This document shows positions 1-9,454 of a stretch of 64,000 bases of DNA, in pieces. The first letter of the stretch is position 1, and the number at the start of each line of letters is the position of its first letter. A model generated the notes under the pieces. That model was not told where the DNA came from. It worked only from the letters and a program-made list of their open reading frames with translations, and ran no database searches. The position numbers and the translations under genes are program-made. The stretch is from CAVYPR01 sp963770505 (lineage in GTDB: Bacteria > Actinomycetota > Acidimicrobiia > Acidimicrobiales > RAAP-2), in assembly GCA_963770505.1 (NCBI GenBank), contig CAVYPR010000001.1, forward strand, positions 1-64,000. The letters are read 5' to 3'.

Positions 1-100
1 TATTCAGCATGGAACGGCCGGCTCCTCGCGGACCCGCATTTGCGTGGATCATTCGTCTGTTCGGCGAACGGAGCCGACATACGGATGGAAGGAGCCGGCC

Positions 101-1203
101 GTGTCAAGTATCGCCCACCGAGGGTTCATCCACCTGGGGATGGACGTCGCGAAGGACTCGATCGCCGTGGCGGTCCTCCAACCCGATCGTGACGTCTGTG
201 AGATCGACAAGATCGTCCACGATGCCGATTCGGTGCGACGCCTGGTCAAACGGATCGGGCGCCCGTCGGGGATCTGGGCCTGCTACGAAGCGGGCCCGAC
301 CGGCTACGAGCTCTACCGCCAGCTCTCTTCGATGGGGGTGCGTTGTGAGGTGGTCGCCCCGTCGCTGGTCCCCAAGGGCCCCGGGGACCGAGTCAAGACC
401 GACCGCCGTGACGCCCGGCGGCTGGCCGGACTGCACCGTGCCGGCGAGCTCACTCCAATCGCCGTCCCCAATCCCGAGCAAGAGGCCGTGCGCGATCTCT
501 GCCGGACCCGGGGCGACATGGTCCAAGACCTAACCCGGGCCCGCAACCGCCTGAGCGGGTTCCTCCTGCGCCACAACGTCATCTGGCGCGACGGCCTCCG
601 TGGACGATGCGCCACTGGCGCTGGCTCGACTCTCGGAGGTTCGATGACCCCGCCCTCGCCGCCACCTACCGCCACTACGTGTCCACGGTCCGCCTGCGAG
701 AGACCGCCCTCGAGGCGATCGGGGTCGACCTGGTCCCGTGGTTCCACAAAGACCCCTTCGGCGAACAGGTGCCACGGCTAGCCGCCTACCGGGGGGTGAC
801 GACCCTCGGTGCACTTTGCCTGGCGGCCGAGGTCTTCGACTGGCGCCGGTTCCCCAGGGCCCGCCCCTTCATGAGCTTCACCGGCCTCGTGCCCAGTGAG
901 CGCTCGACGGGGCTTTCCCAGCGCCGGGGTTCGATCACCCGGGCGGGCAATGCACACCTTCGCGGCCAGCTCTGCGAGGCGGCCTGGGCTTACCAGTTCC
1001 CCGCACACGTGGGCGTCGGCATACGGGAGCGCCAGAAGGAGGCCCCGCCGGCCACCATCGCCCGCTCGTGGTCTGCCCAGGTGCGTCTGTCGAGGCGCTT
1101 CCGCCAGCTGGCCGCCCACAAGAACGTCCGCTCGATCGTGGCCGCAGCGATCGCTCGTGAACTCGCCGGGTTCCTCTGGGCCGAGATGGTGGCCGAGGAC
1201 TGA
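101..1203 (+). pseudogene. IS110-family transposase, frameshifted
   Basis: DEDD-type recombinase of the IS110 family, which moves its element by a serine-assisted mechanism; characterised members are guided by an element-encoded bridge RNA. The N-terminal RuvC-like part shows GMDVAKDS (Asp15), CYEAGPTG (Glu63) and KTDRRDARRLA (Asp101, Asp104). The C-terminal Transposase_20 part shows an RGVTTLGAL segment and the conserved GLVPSERSTG...GNAHLRG block. A GTG start at 101 is chosen because GGAAGGAG lies 6 nt upstream. The two halves are in different frames: the shift is at about 593-600, between WRDG and WTMRHWRWL. Rejoined, the protein is about 366 aa, normal for the family. The shift could be a real inactivation or a one-base sequence error. 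The left end of the element probably lies before base 1. Confidence 0.85.
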
Positions 1204-1751
1204 GCGACATGGTCTCCCCGTCGGTCAGCGCGCGATCGGCGCCGCGACTGATCGAGCCCTCTACGACGTGCCGGAGCACCGCCGCAGCAGACTCGATCCT
1301 CGCCGGCGTTACGCCCGTCCCTGCCCTTCGGGGTGTCGACATGGGCGCTCCTATTGTGAGGCAACCACCTGCGAATGGCTTTACTGCGATCTCGATACGC
1401 GTACATCATCGTGGCGGTTCTCCGATCCACTGCGCTCCGGCGCGTCGTCGAAGGCTCGCTCGGTCACCACCCTCGCCGGCACGGGGAGAGGAGTAGCAGC
1501 CTCCACCCCGGTGTAAACACCGGTCGTCCTCGCCCTGCGGGCTCCGGGCGCTGCGTGTTGACACCGGGGCCCCTCCGACTGCTCAAGAGCACCCAGGCGA
1601 CGCACCCCCTGGTGCGTCGCACCCGAAGAGAAGTGAATCGAACATCTGCGTGGGGGCTTGACAAGCCGTTCCACATCATCGCTGGCTCATGGGCGCTGTC
1701 TCGCGTCGGCCAGACCAGGTCGGGCATGCGTTAGCGTGACCTTGGTCACCT
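1204..1751. other. Non-coding stretch, possible IS110 right end
   Basis: No convincing gene lies between the transposase stop and the ribosome binding site of the next gene. The stretch holds two strong hairpins (1506-1569 and 1597-1620) and an isolated perfect -35 hexamer TTGACA at 1658-1663 with no matching -10 box downstream. In characterised IS110 elements the circular intermediate joins right and left ends to build a promoter, so an orphan -35 near a right end would fit. The exact element boundary cannot be placed from one copy. Confidence 0.4.
1506..1620 (+). other. Tandem hairpins, candidate structured RNA or terminator
   Basis: Arms 1506-1520 and 1555-1569 are inverted repeats matching at 14 of 15 bases. 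The left arm can also form its own perfect 7-bp stem, CCGGTGT-AA-ACACCGG (1508-1523). Inside the large loop lies GCCC-TGC-GGGC (1532-1542). A second, perfect 10-bp stem follows, GCGACGCACC / GGTGCGTCGC (1597-1606 and 1611-1620), with a CCCT loop. There is no U-tract after either stem, which argues against a simple intrinsic terminator. Competing folds of this kind are seen in IS-encoded RNAs, but a bridge-RNA role is only a hypothesis. Confidence 0.5.
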
Positions 1752-1764
1752 GGGGAGGTCTGAG

Positions 1765-2472
1765 GTGGAGCATATAAACGAGGATTGGGAGCGAGCGGTC
1801 GCCGTTGTCGCCCATCCCGACGATCTGGAGTACGGAGCGGCGAGTGCCGTCGCCAGGTGGACGTCCCAGGGCAAAGAAGTCTGTTACGTCCTGGCCACGA
1901 GCGGCGAGGCTGGCATCGCCGGCATGCCACCGGAAAAGACCAGACCCCTTCGAGAAGCAGAGCAACAGCGCAGTGCGGCCGTCGTAGGAGTCCACCACGT
2001 CGAGTTCCTCGGGCATCCCGACGGGTCCGTCGAGTACGGGCTCAAGCTTCGCCGGGATCTGGCCGGAGCGCTCCGGCGGCTTCGCCCGGAGGTGATCATC
2101 GGGATGAACTTCGACCTCACCTGGGGCGAGGGCGGCAGCATCAATCATGCAGACCACCGAGCAGTGGGACTAGCTACCCTCGACGCATGTCGAGATGCTG
2201 CCAACGAATGGGTGTTCCCCGACCTCAATGCCCCCCCATGGCGGGGGATCACCGCCACCTACATCGGTGGCACGGAGAAGGCGACCCATTACGTAGACGT
2301 CACCGACACCATTGACGTAGGTGTCGATTCTCTGCGGGAACACAGGGCATACATCGACGGGCTCGGCACTGACTTCAACCCTGATGAGTTCCTGCGCAAC
2401 ATTGCCGGGTACGCAGGGATGGCCGCTGGCTGCGAGTACGCCGTGCTGTTCCAGGCGTTCAACGCTTCGTAG
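1765..2472 (+). CDS. PIG-L (LmbE) family deacetylase
   Basis: Zinc-dependent N-acetylglucosaminyl-type deacetylase, 235 aa; relatives act on mycothiol precursors, N-acetylglucosamine conjugates or antibiotic intermediates. The zinc-site motif AHPDD is at residues 16-20 (His17, Asp20) and the second-half motif HADHRAVG at 128-135 supplies the third ligand, His131. The length is typical for the family. The GTG start at 1765 follows GGGGAGG with 6-nt spacing. It lies alone, downstream of the IS110 transposase and its hairpins, so expression may come from the element or from an unrecognised promoter. The substrate cannot be told from sequence; no mycothiol genes are adjacent. Confidence 0.85.
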   Translation: MEHINEDWERAVAVVAHPDDLEYGAASAVARWTSQGKEVCYVLATSGEAGIAGMPPEKTRPLREAEQQRSAAVVGVHHVEFLGHPDGSVEYGLKLRRDLAGALRRLRPEVIIGMNFDLTWGEGGSINHADHRAVGLATLDACRDAANEWVFPDLNAPPWRGITATYIGGTEKATHYVDVTDTIDVGVDSLREHRAYIDGLGTDFNPDEFLRNIAGYAGMAAGCEYAVLFQAFNAS

Positions 2473-2783
2473 AGAACACCTCGGTCTGTACCGCTGCAGT
2501 CGCCTAGAACTACGGGGAGCCGACCAACCTGCGGGTCTCCGCCTCGGCGAATGTTCGTAGCGCCTGGGTCGAGAGGTTGCATGCCGACCCGCATGGCGAG
2601 CTTCTCCACCTCCACCGCCTCATCATTTGCGCCCGACAAGATGGCACTTGGTAAAGAAGTGGATGCGTGCCGAGTCTGATTGCGTTTGAACCTGCCGCAT
2701 AACGCGAGCACAATCCCACCCTTCGGCCTCGCCCTGAACGCCGGTTCGGCGGGAGCTATCAGCCGAAATGCGTCTACTGGGCG
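2473..2783. other. Intergenic, no gene recognised
   Basis: About 310 bases between the PIG-L gene and the end of the convergent methyltransferase. Short open frames exist on both strands but none has a ribosome site plus recognisable protein sequence. It may contain decayed coding sequence: a minus-strand stretch near 2530-2640 reads like protein but carries no motif. Confidence 0.4.
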
Positions 2784-3545
2784 CTAACTGGCATCGACAG
2801 TGTCAGCGGGATGTGGCTGGGCTAGGACGAACCCGACGTGGCCATACTCGGCACCGTATCTCCGCCGAACATCTATTTCGGTCCTCGTCATGGCAAGCAC
2901 TTCTTGCATTTGAGGATCGGCACCAGGTGCCAGCTCATCAACGCGGCCTAAGAGGGGCTCGTAGTATTCGTCGAACCAATCAGAATCTGGCTGCACGTAA
3001 GTATCGACCACAACGTAGCCAGCTTGTCTCGCTATCTCGGCAGCCTCATCAACAGTCATCATCAGTGGATCTGCCGCCCAGAACTCGAGAGCTTCTGGAG
3101 ACCGGTCTTCAGTGAGCCAGAAGCTGTCCGTTGCGACAAGCCTCCCGTTCGGCGTAAGGAGTCGCTTCCACTGTCGGAGTGCCCTGTCCCACCCAAGGAT
3201 GTAGGCGGTCCCTTCAGCCCAGACAAGGTCGAAGGACGCATCTAGAAAAGGGGTGTCGTCCATGGATAGCTGAACAATCTCCACCTTATCGATGAGCGAC
3301 TGGGCTTGAGCGTCCCGTCGCAGCTGTCCAAGAAAGGGAGCGTGCGTATCTATCGCAGTGACATGGAGGCCGAGTGAGGCCAGTAGCAGACTGGCTCGGC
3401 CAGGTCCGCAGCCCATGTCGATCGCGTCTCGGAATTCGCGACGGGGATCTGCTGAGTTGAAGAGTCGAAGGGTCGTGACGTTGGACCCGGGGCCCTGTCG
3501 GGGTAAGTCCTCGTGTATTTGCCAAAAGGCACCGTCAACTGACAC
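2784..3545 (-). CDS. Class I SAM-dependent methyltransferase
   Basis: Rossmann-fold methyltransferase of 253 aa. Motif I is AIDMGCGPGRA (residues 41-51). Motif II reads VTAIDTHAPF with the acidic Asp that binds the SAM ribose. A post-II segment MDDTPFLDASFDLVWAEG and a motif near GRLVATDSFW follow, an arrangement typical of small-molecule methyltransferases (Methyltransf_11/25 type). The C-terminal third is charged and includes EYYEPLLGRVDEL. The GTG start at 3545 has no strong Shine-Dalgarno, so the true start may lie slightly inside. The gene stands alone. The acceptor substrate is unknown. Confidence 0.8.
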   Translation of the reverse strand: MSVDGAFWQIHEDLPRQGPGSNVTTLRLFNSADPRREFRDAIDMGCGPGRASLLLASLGLHVTAIDTHAPFLGQLRRDAQAQSLIDKVEIVQLSMDDTPFLDASFDLVWAEGTAYILGWDRALRQWKRLLTPNGRLVATDSFWLTEDRSPEALEFWAADPLMMTVDEAAEIARQAGYVVVDTYVQPDSDWFDEYYEPLLGRVDELAPGADPQMQEVLAMTRTEIDVRRRYGAEYGHVGFVLAQPHPADTVDAS

Positions 3546-3788
3546 GTCGGGATCTTGACATGCTCAGCCCGTTGTCTGGGTGCCCCTACCATCATTCCGC
3601 CGGTGAGCATCGGCGCGCCCCAACCGCCGGGAGTGCGTCACGGTCCGACCGCCTCGGACCGCTAGGTCGTGGTCACCGTCCCGCGTCGGCACTTATGCCG
3701 CAGTCGGCCCACCTGATGCGAAGCGCAGGCCTTTGTCTCACCACCGTCGGCGGCAGTTGATGTTCCGGGTTTCAGCAAGACTGCCCCT

Positions 3789-4049
3789 ATGGTGGCTTTC
3801 CTCCTCACCGTGACCTTCGTGTGCGGTGTCCTCATTGCTGTCGCCCATGTCATGAATCAGCGATTCGTCGCCCCTGTCTACGACGTCGTGGCGAATCTCA
3901 CGGCCTTCGGATGTGCTGTAGGGGCATCCCTACTGCTCGACCATCCGGTTCCCGCGATCCTGTCAGGCGTGGCCATCTTGTGCTGGCTTGTTCTTGCAAG
4001 GCGAACGGCCCTCGATCGCCGCCAACGACGCGAAGAAGAACCTCGCTGA
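3789..4049 (+). CDS. Small hydrophobic membrane protein, unknown
   Basis: An 86-aa frame with three hydrophobic segments (about residues 3-20, 32-51 and 54-70) and a strongly basic then acidic tail (RRTALDRRQRREEEPR), as in small integral membrane proteins with a cytosolic C-terminus. No family is recognised and no good ribosome binding site precedes the ATG. It overlaps the decayed 3' portion of the minus-strand hydrolase, and the hydrophobic pattern with its charged tail is more protein-like than the opposite frame there. Treat as probable rather than certain. Confidence 0.45.
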   Translation: MVAFLLTVTFVCGVLIAVAHVMNQRFVAPVYDVVANLTAFGCAVGASLLLDHPVPAILSGVAILCWLVLARRTALDRRQRREEEPR

Positions 4050-4125
4050 ATCAGATACTGGAGCCACGAGTGATCGACGACTCGTCGACGCTGACCGACC
4101 GGGAGTGTGTTGAAGCCGAGTGGGT

Positions 4126-4750
4126 TCACAGCCACTTCGCTGAGCCGCGACTCGGCAACCGAGTGGTCGGTGCGCGTAGTGAGGGAGAACGCCTTGGCGT
4201 AACCCGGCCGCCGTAGGCTGGCCACAACGCTCTTGCGGTAGGCGGCAAAGTCGACCGGGCTCTTGCCCTTGTAGAGCTTGGGCAGGTAGGCGTTCCACGT
4301 GGGTAGCTGCCCATGGTCGGGCCATGGCGACCCGCAGGATCGCCCTTTGGACGCGCTCACCTTCCCGTTGCGTACGAACGGACCGATCAGAACCAGGCCG
4401 TGGATGAGCTCGGGACGCTCGGCAGCGGCGTAGACCGCAGCGCCAGCTCCCATGGAGTTGCCGACCACGATGGCGGGACCGCCGCCGAGTCCTTCAATCA
4501 GGGCAACGATGTCGGCGCCCGTCTCCACGTCCCCGTACGAGGCGAACGTCGTGTCGCTACCACCGTGACCCCATAGGTCGGTGGACACCACCCGGTATCC
4601 CGCATCACGTAGTGGCGGGACCAGGAAGCGGTAGGCACCTCGCAGGTCTCCCATGCCGGGGACCAGGGCCACGAGTGGTCCCTCTCCGGTGACGTCGTAA
4701 GCGAGTCTTCCCTCGGAGCGGACGAGATACTCCGGATCCTGGACATTCAC
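4126..4750 (-). pseudogene. Alpha/beta hydrolase, decayed and truncated
   Basis: Serine hydrolase remnant. Visible are the oxyanion region ALVPGMGDLRG, the DLWGHGGSD turn and the nucleophile elbow GNSMG (Ser99). Two compensating frame changes, near 4340-4348 and 4299-4306, replace a stretch that would otherwise read AILRVAMARPWAA before WNAYLPKLYKG. Homology fades after about residue 208, before the strands carrying the catalytic Asp and His, and the remaining open frame to 3878 looks non-native. It starts with GTG overlapping the previous gene's TGA (GTGA), so it was translated with that gene. Loss of the Asp/His end suggests a non-functional enzyme. Confidence 0.7.
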
Positions 4751-5753
4751 GGCCGAGTTGATCTGCGCGAGAGCTTCCTTTCTTGTGGGTGGATTGATGA
4801 TTCGTCGGTGATCGAGTCCCGGGCATCCATGAGGAGATCCCGGAAGCCGTCGGGCTCTTCAAGTTGGGGGGTATGCGCCGAATTCTCGAACCACACGAGG
4901 CTCTTGCTCGGCGCATCGAGTACGTCGAAGTAGCGCTGAGCCGCCTCGCCCGGCGCCACCTGGTCGTGGCGACCCTGGACCATGACAATCGGCACGTCGA
5001 GGTGGGGGACACCGGTGACCAGATCCAGCGCCGCGAGTACTCCCAGCAACTTGGCCTGGGTCACGGCGATGCCTCGGACCGTCCGCACCATGTCTGCGGG
5101 CGAGTAGTCGGGTGAGCGCACGAGGCTGGCAAGGAGGCCTCGGACGACTTTGCCATAGGTCTCGCCGCCAGTGACACCTCCGAAATTGGAGGCCCAGCGA
5201 ACCCGGGTGCCGAACTGCTTGGAGCTCAGGTGCGGGGGCGGGCCGATGGCTTCGAGCTGGCGGATGGCCCGTTTGTTGGTCCGCTGTTTGGCAGTCCGTA
5301 AGGCGAACTGGTAGGCGCCGTCGCCGGCAGCAGTCCCGTCGATGTCGGCTCCGACGGTCACCCGGTCGACACCAGATCTGGGCGCCTCGCGGTGGCGTAG
5401 GCGCCGATCGCTGCGCCGAAGGAGAACCCGCACACGAGCGACGGCGAGCCGAATCTGCTTTGCAGAAGCTCGAGCAGTGAAACGCTGTCGGCCACCATCA
5501 GCTCCAGGCTGATCTCGCACCTTCCGTCGTCACGACGAAAGGAACGACCGCAACCACGCTGATCCCAGTAGACGACAGTGAAATCCCGCTCCAGTCCGAG
5601 AAGGCGTTCGAAACGGCGTACCTCGTTGATCATCGGCAGCCCCGGACCCTGCTGGATCAGGAGCAGCACCGGATTCGTCGGTTCAACCCCACGGATACGG
5701 ATCCACTGCGTGGCGTCTCCGAGCTGAACGGCCTCTAGCGTGTCGATCTTCAC
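4747..5753 (-). pseudogene. Alpha/beta hydrolase, proline iminopeptidase-like, frameshifted
   Basis: Alpha/beta hydrolase of the prolyl aminopeptidase/haloperoxidase type, about 335 aa when rejoined. The first part has QQGPGLP (the family usually has HGGPG), YWDQRGCGRS and nucleophile elbow GFSFG (Ser111). The second part has GRHDQVAP (catalytic Asp) and NSAHTPQLEEP (catalytic His). The parts lie in different frames, with the shift at about 5361-5370 just after ARRPDLVS. The GTG start at 5753 has AGGAG upstream. All catalytic residues survive, so the shift may be a sequence error. It is the fourth gene of a minus-strand operon; relatives hydrolyse esters, lactones or peptides. Confidence 0.75.
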
Positions 5754-5808
5754 GTTGCTGCTCTCCTGGTGTTGATGGGTCGGGTTTTGGGGGCGGCCAG
5801 CTGAACGG

Positions 5809-6693
5809 TCAGCCGATTCGAGCCTTTGGAGCCAGGCCGACCGCCCGGGTCAGCCGGTCGGCCGCCCCAGGGTCGTGGGCCGGCAGGATGACGAGATCCG
5901 GAAGCTTCCGGCGCATGGACTTGACCATCGCTGAGGTGTTGCGAAGCCTCCGTCGGTTTCCCACCCCGGGAACGTGGTCGTCGTCAAACACGTGCACGTC
6001 ATAGGTGAGGTCGCCGACCATCAAGAGGGGCGGATACTCGGGACGGCGGACCAAGAGAGACATCGACCCCGGCGTGTGGCCGGGCGTCGGCACCAGAACG
6101 AGACTTCCGTCACCGAACAGGTCGTGGCTCACGGCGAAGGCAGACAGGACCGGGTCTGCGGATGGGGCGGGCGCGATTCGCTTCCAGTGCAGCCCTGGCA
6201 GGTCGATGTGACGGGTCATGAGGCCACGAAGTTCGGGACGAAGGCTCGATAGGGTGTCCCACTCGGTCTGGCTAACGACGATCTCGGCACCGCCGAGCTC
6301 CCCCAGACCACCGATGTGGTCCTGGTGCAGGTGTGAAAGGACTGCCGTATTCACGTCACCCACGGCGTAGCCGAGTCGGTCGAGCCCGGCCGACAGGGTC
6401 TCTTGCGGGTCGATTTCGAAGCGGGCCAGACGGTCGTAGAGGACCTTCGCGATCCCACCCGGGAAGTAGTCCGGCTCGGTGACCGACGCACGGTCCTGCC
6501 CGGTATCGAAGAGCACCACACCGTCTCGGTGCTCAATGACATACGCGTTGATGGGCCGGGGACCGGTCCACTGGCGCGACGTGAGGAGCCACCAGAACAT
6601 CGGTCGCCAGGTGGCGGCGACATGATCGGGACGAATCTCGACGTGGCCGGTATTCACGACGGACACTCTGCGGATTGGATCGGGGTTGGTCAT
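5809..6693 (-). CDS. MBL-fold hydrolase, AHL-lactonase-like
   Basis: Metallo-beta-lactamase-fold enzyme of 294 aa with the dinuclear metal motif HLHQDH at residues 121-126. Later ligand regions are PTPGHTPGS (His), MVGDLTYD (Asp) and LPAHDPG (His). The layout, with an N-terminal strand region, INAYVIEHRDGVVLFDTGQ and a late LPAHDPG, resembles quorum-quenching N-acyl homoserine lactonases (AiiA group). Lactonase activity is an inference; related proteins hydrolyse other esters or lactones. The ATG at 6693 is preferred to one 30 nt further out because AAGGGAAG lies 7 nt before it. It sits between a CMD-like protein and a hydrolase, which fits a lactone or ester breakdown unit. Confidence 0.85.
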   Translation of the reverse strand: MTNPDPIRRVSVVNTGHVEIRPDHVAATWRPMFWWLLTSRQWTGPRPINAYVIEHRDGVVLFDTGQDRASVTEPDYFPGGIAKVLYDRLARFEIDPQETLSAGLDRLGYAVGDVNTAVLSHLHQDHIGGLGELGGAEIVVSQTEWDTLSSLRPELRGLMTRHIDLPGLHWKRIAPAPSADPVLSAFAVSHDLFGDGSLVLVPTPGHTPGSMSLLVRRPEYPPLLMVGDLTYDVHVFDDDHVPGVGNRRRLRNTSAMVKSMRRKLPDLVILPAHDPGAADRLTRAVGLAPKARIG

Positions 6694-6753
6694 CTCATTA
6701 CTTCCCTTCTGATTTCGGTACACCTACTGGGACAGATTTCGTTGGTCGGTCGA

Positions 6754-7155
6754 TCAGTTTTCGAGGACTCCTCGGACTGCCTGCAAGGCGGCCTGGGATC
6801 GGGCGAACCCGGCATAGGTCGCGGCGTGCTCGATGATCGCCACGATCTCGGCCGGCTGGAGACCGACCCGTCGGGCGATGGTGGCGTGCAGGGTGAGATT
6901 CGTCTCCGCTCCACCCATTGCCGTCAGTCCGGCGATGGCCGAAATCGTGAGGTCGCGCACACCCAGCGCACTCGTGGCATAGACGTCGCCCCAGATGTGC
7001 TCGTAGATCCGTCGGGCCGTGGCCGGCGACAGATCACCAACTGAAGCTTCGATGAGGCCCGGAACTCCGGGGACAAGCGCTTCGAGGGCGGCGCGCCCTT
7101 GCTCAGCCCTAGTGATGCGATCGACCTCTGACGCGTGGTCGTTGGTGGTGGTCAT
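6754..7155 (-). CDS. Carboxymuconolactone decarboxylase family protein
   Basis: A 133-aa all-helical CMD/AhpD-fold protein. The core includes LTISAIAGLTAMGGAETNL and AEIVAIIEHAATYAGFARS, the arrangement of gamma-carboxymuconolactone decarboxylases (PcaC-like). There is no CxxC, so it is not an AhpD-type peroxidase partner. The ATG at 7155 is chosen over upstream in-frame codons because CGGAG precedes it by about 7 nt and homology begins there. It lies 64 nt after the MMPL gene and 60 nt before the lactonase-like gene. The reaction is unknown; a lactone-ring decarboxylation or isomerisation would match its neighbours. Confidence 0.82.
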   Translation of the reverse strand: MTTTNDHASEVDRITRAEQGRAALEALVPGVPGLIEASVGDLSPATARRIYEHIWGDVYATSALGVRDLTISAIAGLTAMGGAETNLTLHATIARRVGLQPAEIVAIIEHAATYAGFARSQAALQAVRGVLEN

Positions 7156-7219
7156 TGTGTTGCTCCGTTCGGTTGTGTATTGGTGGATGATTGGCTGACC
7201 TGCGACCCGATATGGGGGG

Positions 7220-9454
7220 TCACTGGTGTGATCCAGAGGTCGACGACATGGCTGGGACCTCGAGGGCGACCACGCCGACGGGCGCGAGCGGCGGTACGGC
7301 GAGAGGCTGGCCGCCAACCGGAGCCGGGGCCTTGTGCGGCGACCTGGGTGACCACCACGCAGCCGACCCCAGTAGCCCCATCGACGCCGGCACTAGCACC
7401 GCTCTCACAATCGTCGCGTCGAGGATCACCGCGAACGCCACGCCGAGACCAAGTTCCTTGACGAACACGAGACGGGACATCACGAGGGCGCCGACCGCCA
7501 GCGCCAAGCAGAGGGCGGCGGCACTGACGATCCCTCCGGTGCGGTCGAGCCCGAGGGCCACCGCATCGCCTGGTGCGGCCCCGGCGTCTTGCTCCTCCTT
7601 CATCCGCCCGAGGAGGAACACCCCGTAGTCGGTGGACAGTCCGAACACCACCGCCAGGATGATGACGAGCGAGGTCGATTGCAGGGCACCCGGGGCGCTG
7701 AATCCCAACGTGTGGCTGAGGTGACCCCACTGGAAGGCCCAGACCAACAAGCCGAAGGCTGCCCCGATGGTGAACAGGTTCATCGCCACCGCCATGAACG
7801 GGAGAACGAACGACCGGGTCATGACGAACAGCATCACCAGGGCGATCAGCACGATCAGCCCGAGCACGAGCGGGAGGTGGGACTTGAGGCTCTTCTGCAG
7901 GGTCAGGAATGACGCCGTCTGTCCGATGACCGTGTGGTTGCCCGGCCCACGAAGTTCCTGGAGGTCCTCAACCGTCCGTTGGGCGGCCGGTGACAGCGGC
8001 GAAGTCGACAGCGCCACGCTGGACTCCCACAGGGAACCGCCGAGGTGCTCGAAGGCCGACACGGCCTTCACCCCCGGGACCGTCGCTGCCGCTGCGCCAT
8101 AGGAGGAGAGCTCCTTAGCTGTTGCATGGGCAGCGTCCACCACGAGGTAGGCCGGGGCCTCTGAGAACGAGGTGAACTTGCTCTGGATCAGGTCGAACGC
8201 CGCGCCAGCGGAGCTGCTCTTCGGCAGACTGCTCGCATCGGCGCCGGTGAACGAGACGTGGAGGAAGGGACCGGCGAGGACGACCACGATGACGACCGCC
8301 GCCATTGCCCAGACGGCGGGCCGGCGCATCACGGTGGTAGCAATCTTGTACCAGCGTCCCGTTGGACTCGCCACGGCGCTCGGCGCAGCGGCGTGGTGAC
8401 TTGATCCGACCGCTACGCGCTCTCCGAAGACCGTAAGCAACGACGGCAGAACGAACAGGGCGAAGGCGCCTGCCGCCAGCACTACCACCGCCCCGGCTAG
8501 ACCCATCGAGTAGACAAATCGCTCCGGGAAGATCGCCAGCGTCGCCATGGCGGCGGCGATCGTGACCGAGCTGAACAGCACGGTCCGCCCCGCCGTCTTG
8601 CGCACCGTGGCCAGAGCGCCTTCGACCGATCCCTGCCTGCGGTATTCCTCACGGAACCGGGACACGATCAGAAGGCTGAAGTCGACCGACAGTCCGATGC
8701 CGAGGGCAATCACCAGATTGAGGGCGAAGACCGACAGGGGCAGAGCCATCATGACCAGGCCCATGACCCCGAGCGTGACGGCGATGGCGAAGACCGCTCC
8801 GGCCAGGGGCAGGGCGGCCGCCCGCAGACCACGGAACACGAAGAACAAGAGCAGGATCAGAAACGGCATGGCTAAGAGCTCCGCCCGTCCGAGGTCTTGG
8901 GACGAGACGGCGGCGATCTGGACGTCGGCCACCGTCGGCCCACCGAGCCACGCGTTGCCCTTGAGCGCCGGCTTCGCCGCGATCGAACGCTGAAGAGAAG
9001 CGACGGCCTGCTTCTCCTGTACTGCTCCGACCGTGGCCACGACCACGGTGAAGTCACCGCCCTTGGAGATCATGGTCGAATCCTTGGTGCTGGCGTAGTC
9101 GAAGACGCCTTTCACCTCCGGACGTGCACGCAGCAGGCTGACCACCTTTGCAACTCTCGCCGGGACGGGCGAAGTGACTCCGATGGGTCCCTTCGTGCGG
9201 ACGACCACTGCGTATCCTTCTTCGGGGTTGGCGCCGGTCACCCGTTGGATCTGATGTTGCGCCAGCACCACGGCCGAACCCGGTGCGTCGTAATCGCTCA
9301 GTGAGGACGTGAGATGCGACGATGCGATTCCTCCGAATGCCAAACTCAACAGGGCAACTGCCCCAGCTGCCCACAGGACTAGCCGGGCTCGCCGGTGAGT
9401 GCGACGAGATGGTGGGGATACCCGCTGACTCGTCTGGTGTGCGTTCGGGTTCAT
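7220..9454 (-). CDS. MMPL/RND family transporter
   Basis: A 744-aa integral membrane transporter of the MMPL type, which in actinobacteria exports lipids or hydrophobic compounds using the proton gradient. Order: basic N-terminus, first helix (about 27-45), an extracytoplasmic porter domain, a five-to-six-helix bundle with LVIALGIGLSVDFSLLIVSRFREE, then a second half with its own porter domain and ILAVVFGLSTDYGVFLLGRMKEE. The duplicated GLSxDxxLLxxxR signatures hold the proton-relay Asp residues. The ATG at 9454 overlaps the upstream stop as ATGA. As first large gene of the operon it probably exports the substrate or product of the downstream enzymes. Confidence 0.92.
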   Translation of the reverse strand: MNPNAHQTSQRVSPPSRRTHRRARLVLWAAGAVALLSLAFGGIASSHLTSSLSDYDAPGSAVVLAQHQIQRVTGANPEEGYAVVVRTKGPIGVTSPVPARVAKVVSLLRARPEVKGVFDYASTKDSTMISKGGDFTVVVATVGAVQEKQAVASLQRSIAAKPALKGNAWLGGPTVADVQIAAVSSQDLGRAELLAMPFLILLLFFVFRGLRAAALPLAGAVFAIAVTLGVMGLVMMALPLSVFALNLVIALGIGLSVDFSLLIVSRFREEYRRQGSVEGALATVRKTAGRTVLFSSVTIAAAMATLAIFPERFVYSMGLAGAVVVLAAGAFALFVLPSLLTVFGERVAVGSSHHAAAPSAVASPTGRWYKIATTVMRRPAVWAMAAVVIVVVLAGPFLHVSFTGADASSLPKSSSAGAAFDLIQSKFTSFSEAPAYLVVDAAHATAKELSSYGAAAATVPGVKAVSAFEHLGGSLWESSVALSTSPLSPAAQRTVEDLQELRGPGNHTVIGQTASFLTLQKSLKSHLPLVLGLIVLIALVMLFVMTRSFVLPFMAVAMNLFTIGAAFGLLVWAFQWGHLSHTLGFSAPGALQSTSLVIILAVVFGLSTDYGVFLLGRMKEEQDAGAAPGDAVALGLDRTGGIVSAAALCLALAVGALVMSRLVFVKELGLGVAFAVILDATIVRAVLVPASMGLLGSAAWWSPRSPHKAPAPVGGQPLAVPPLAPVGVVALEVPAMSSTSGSHQ

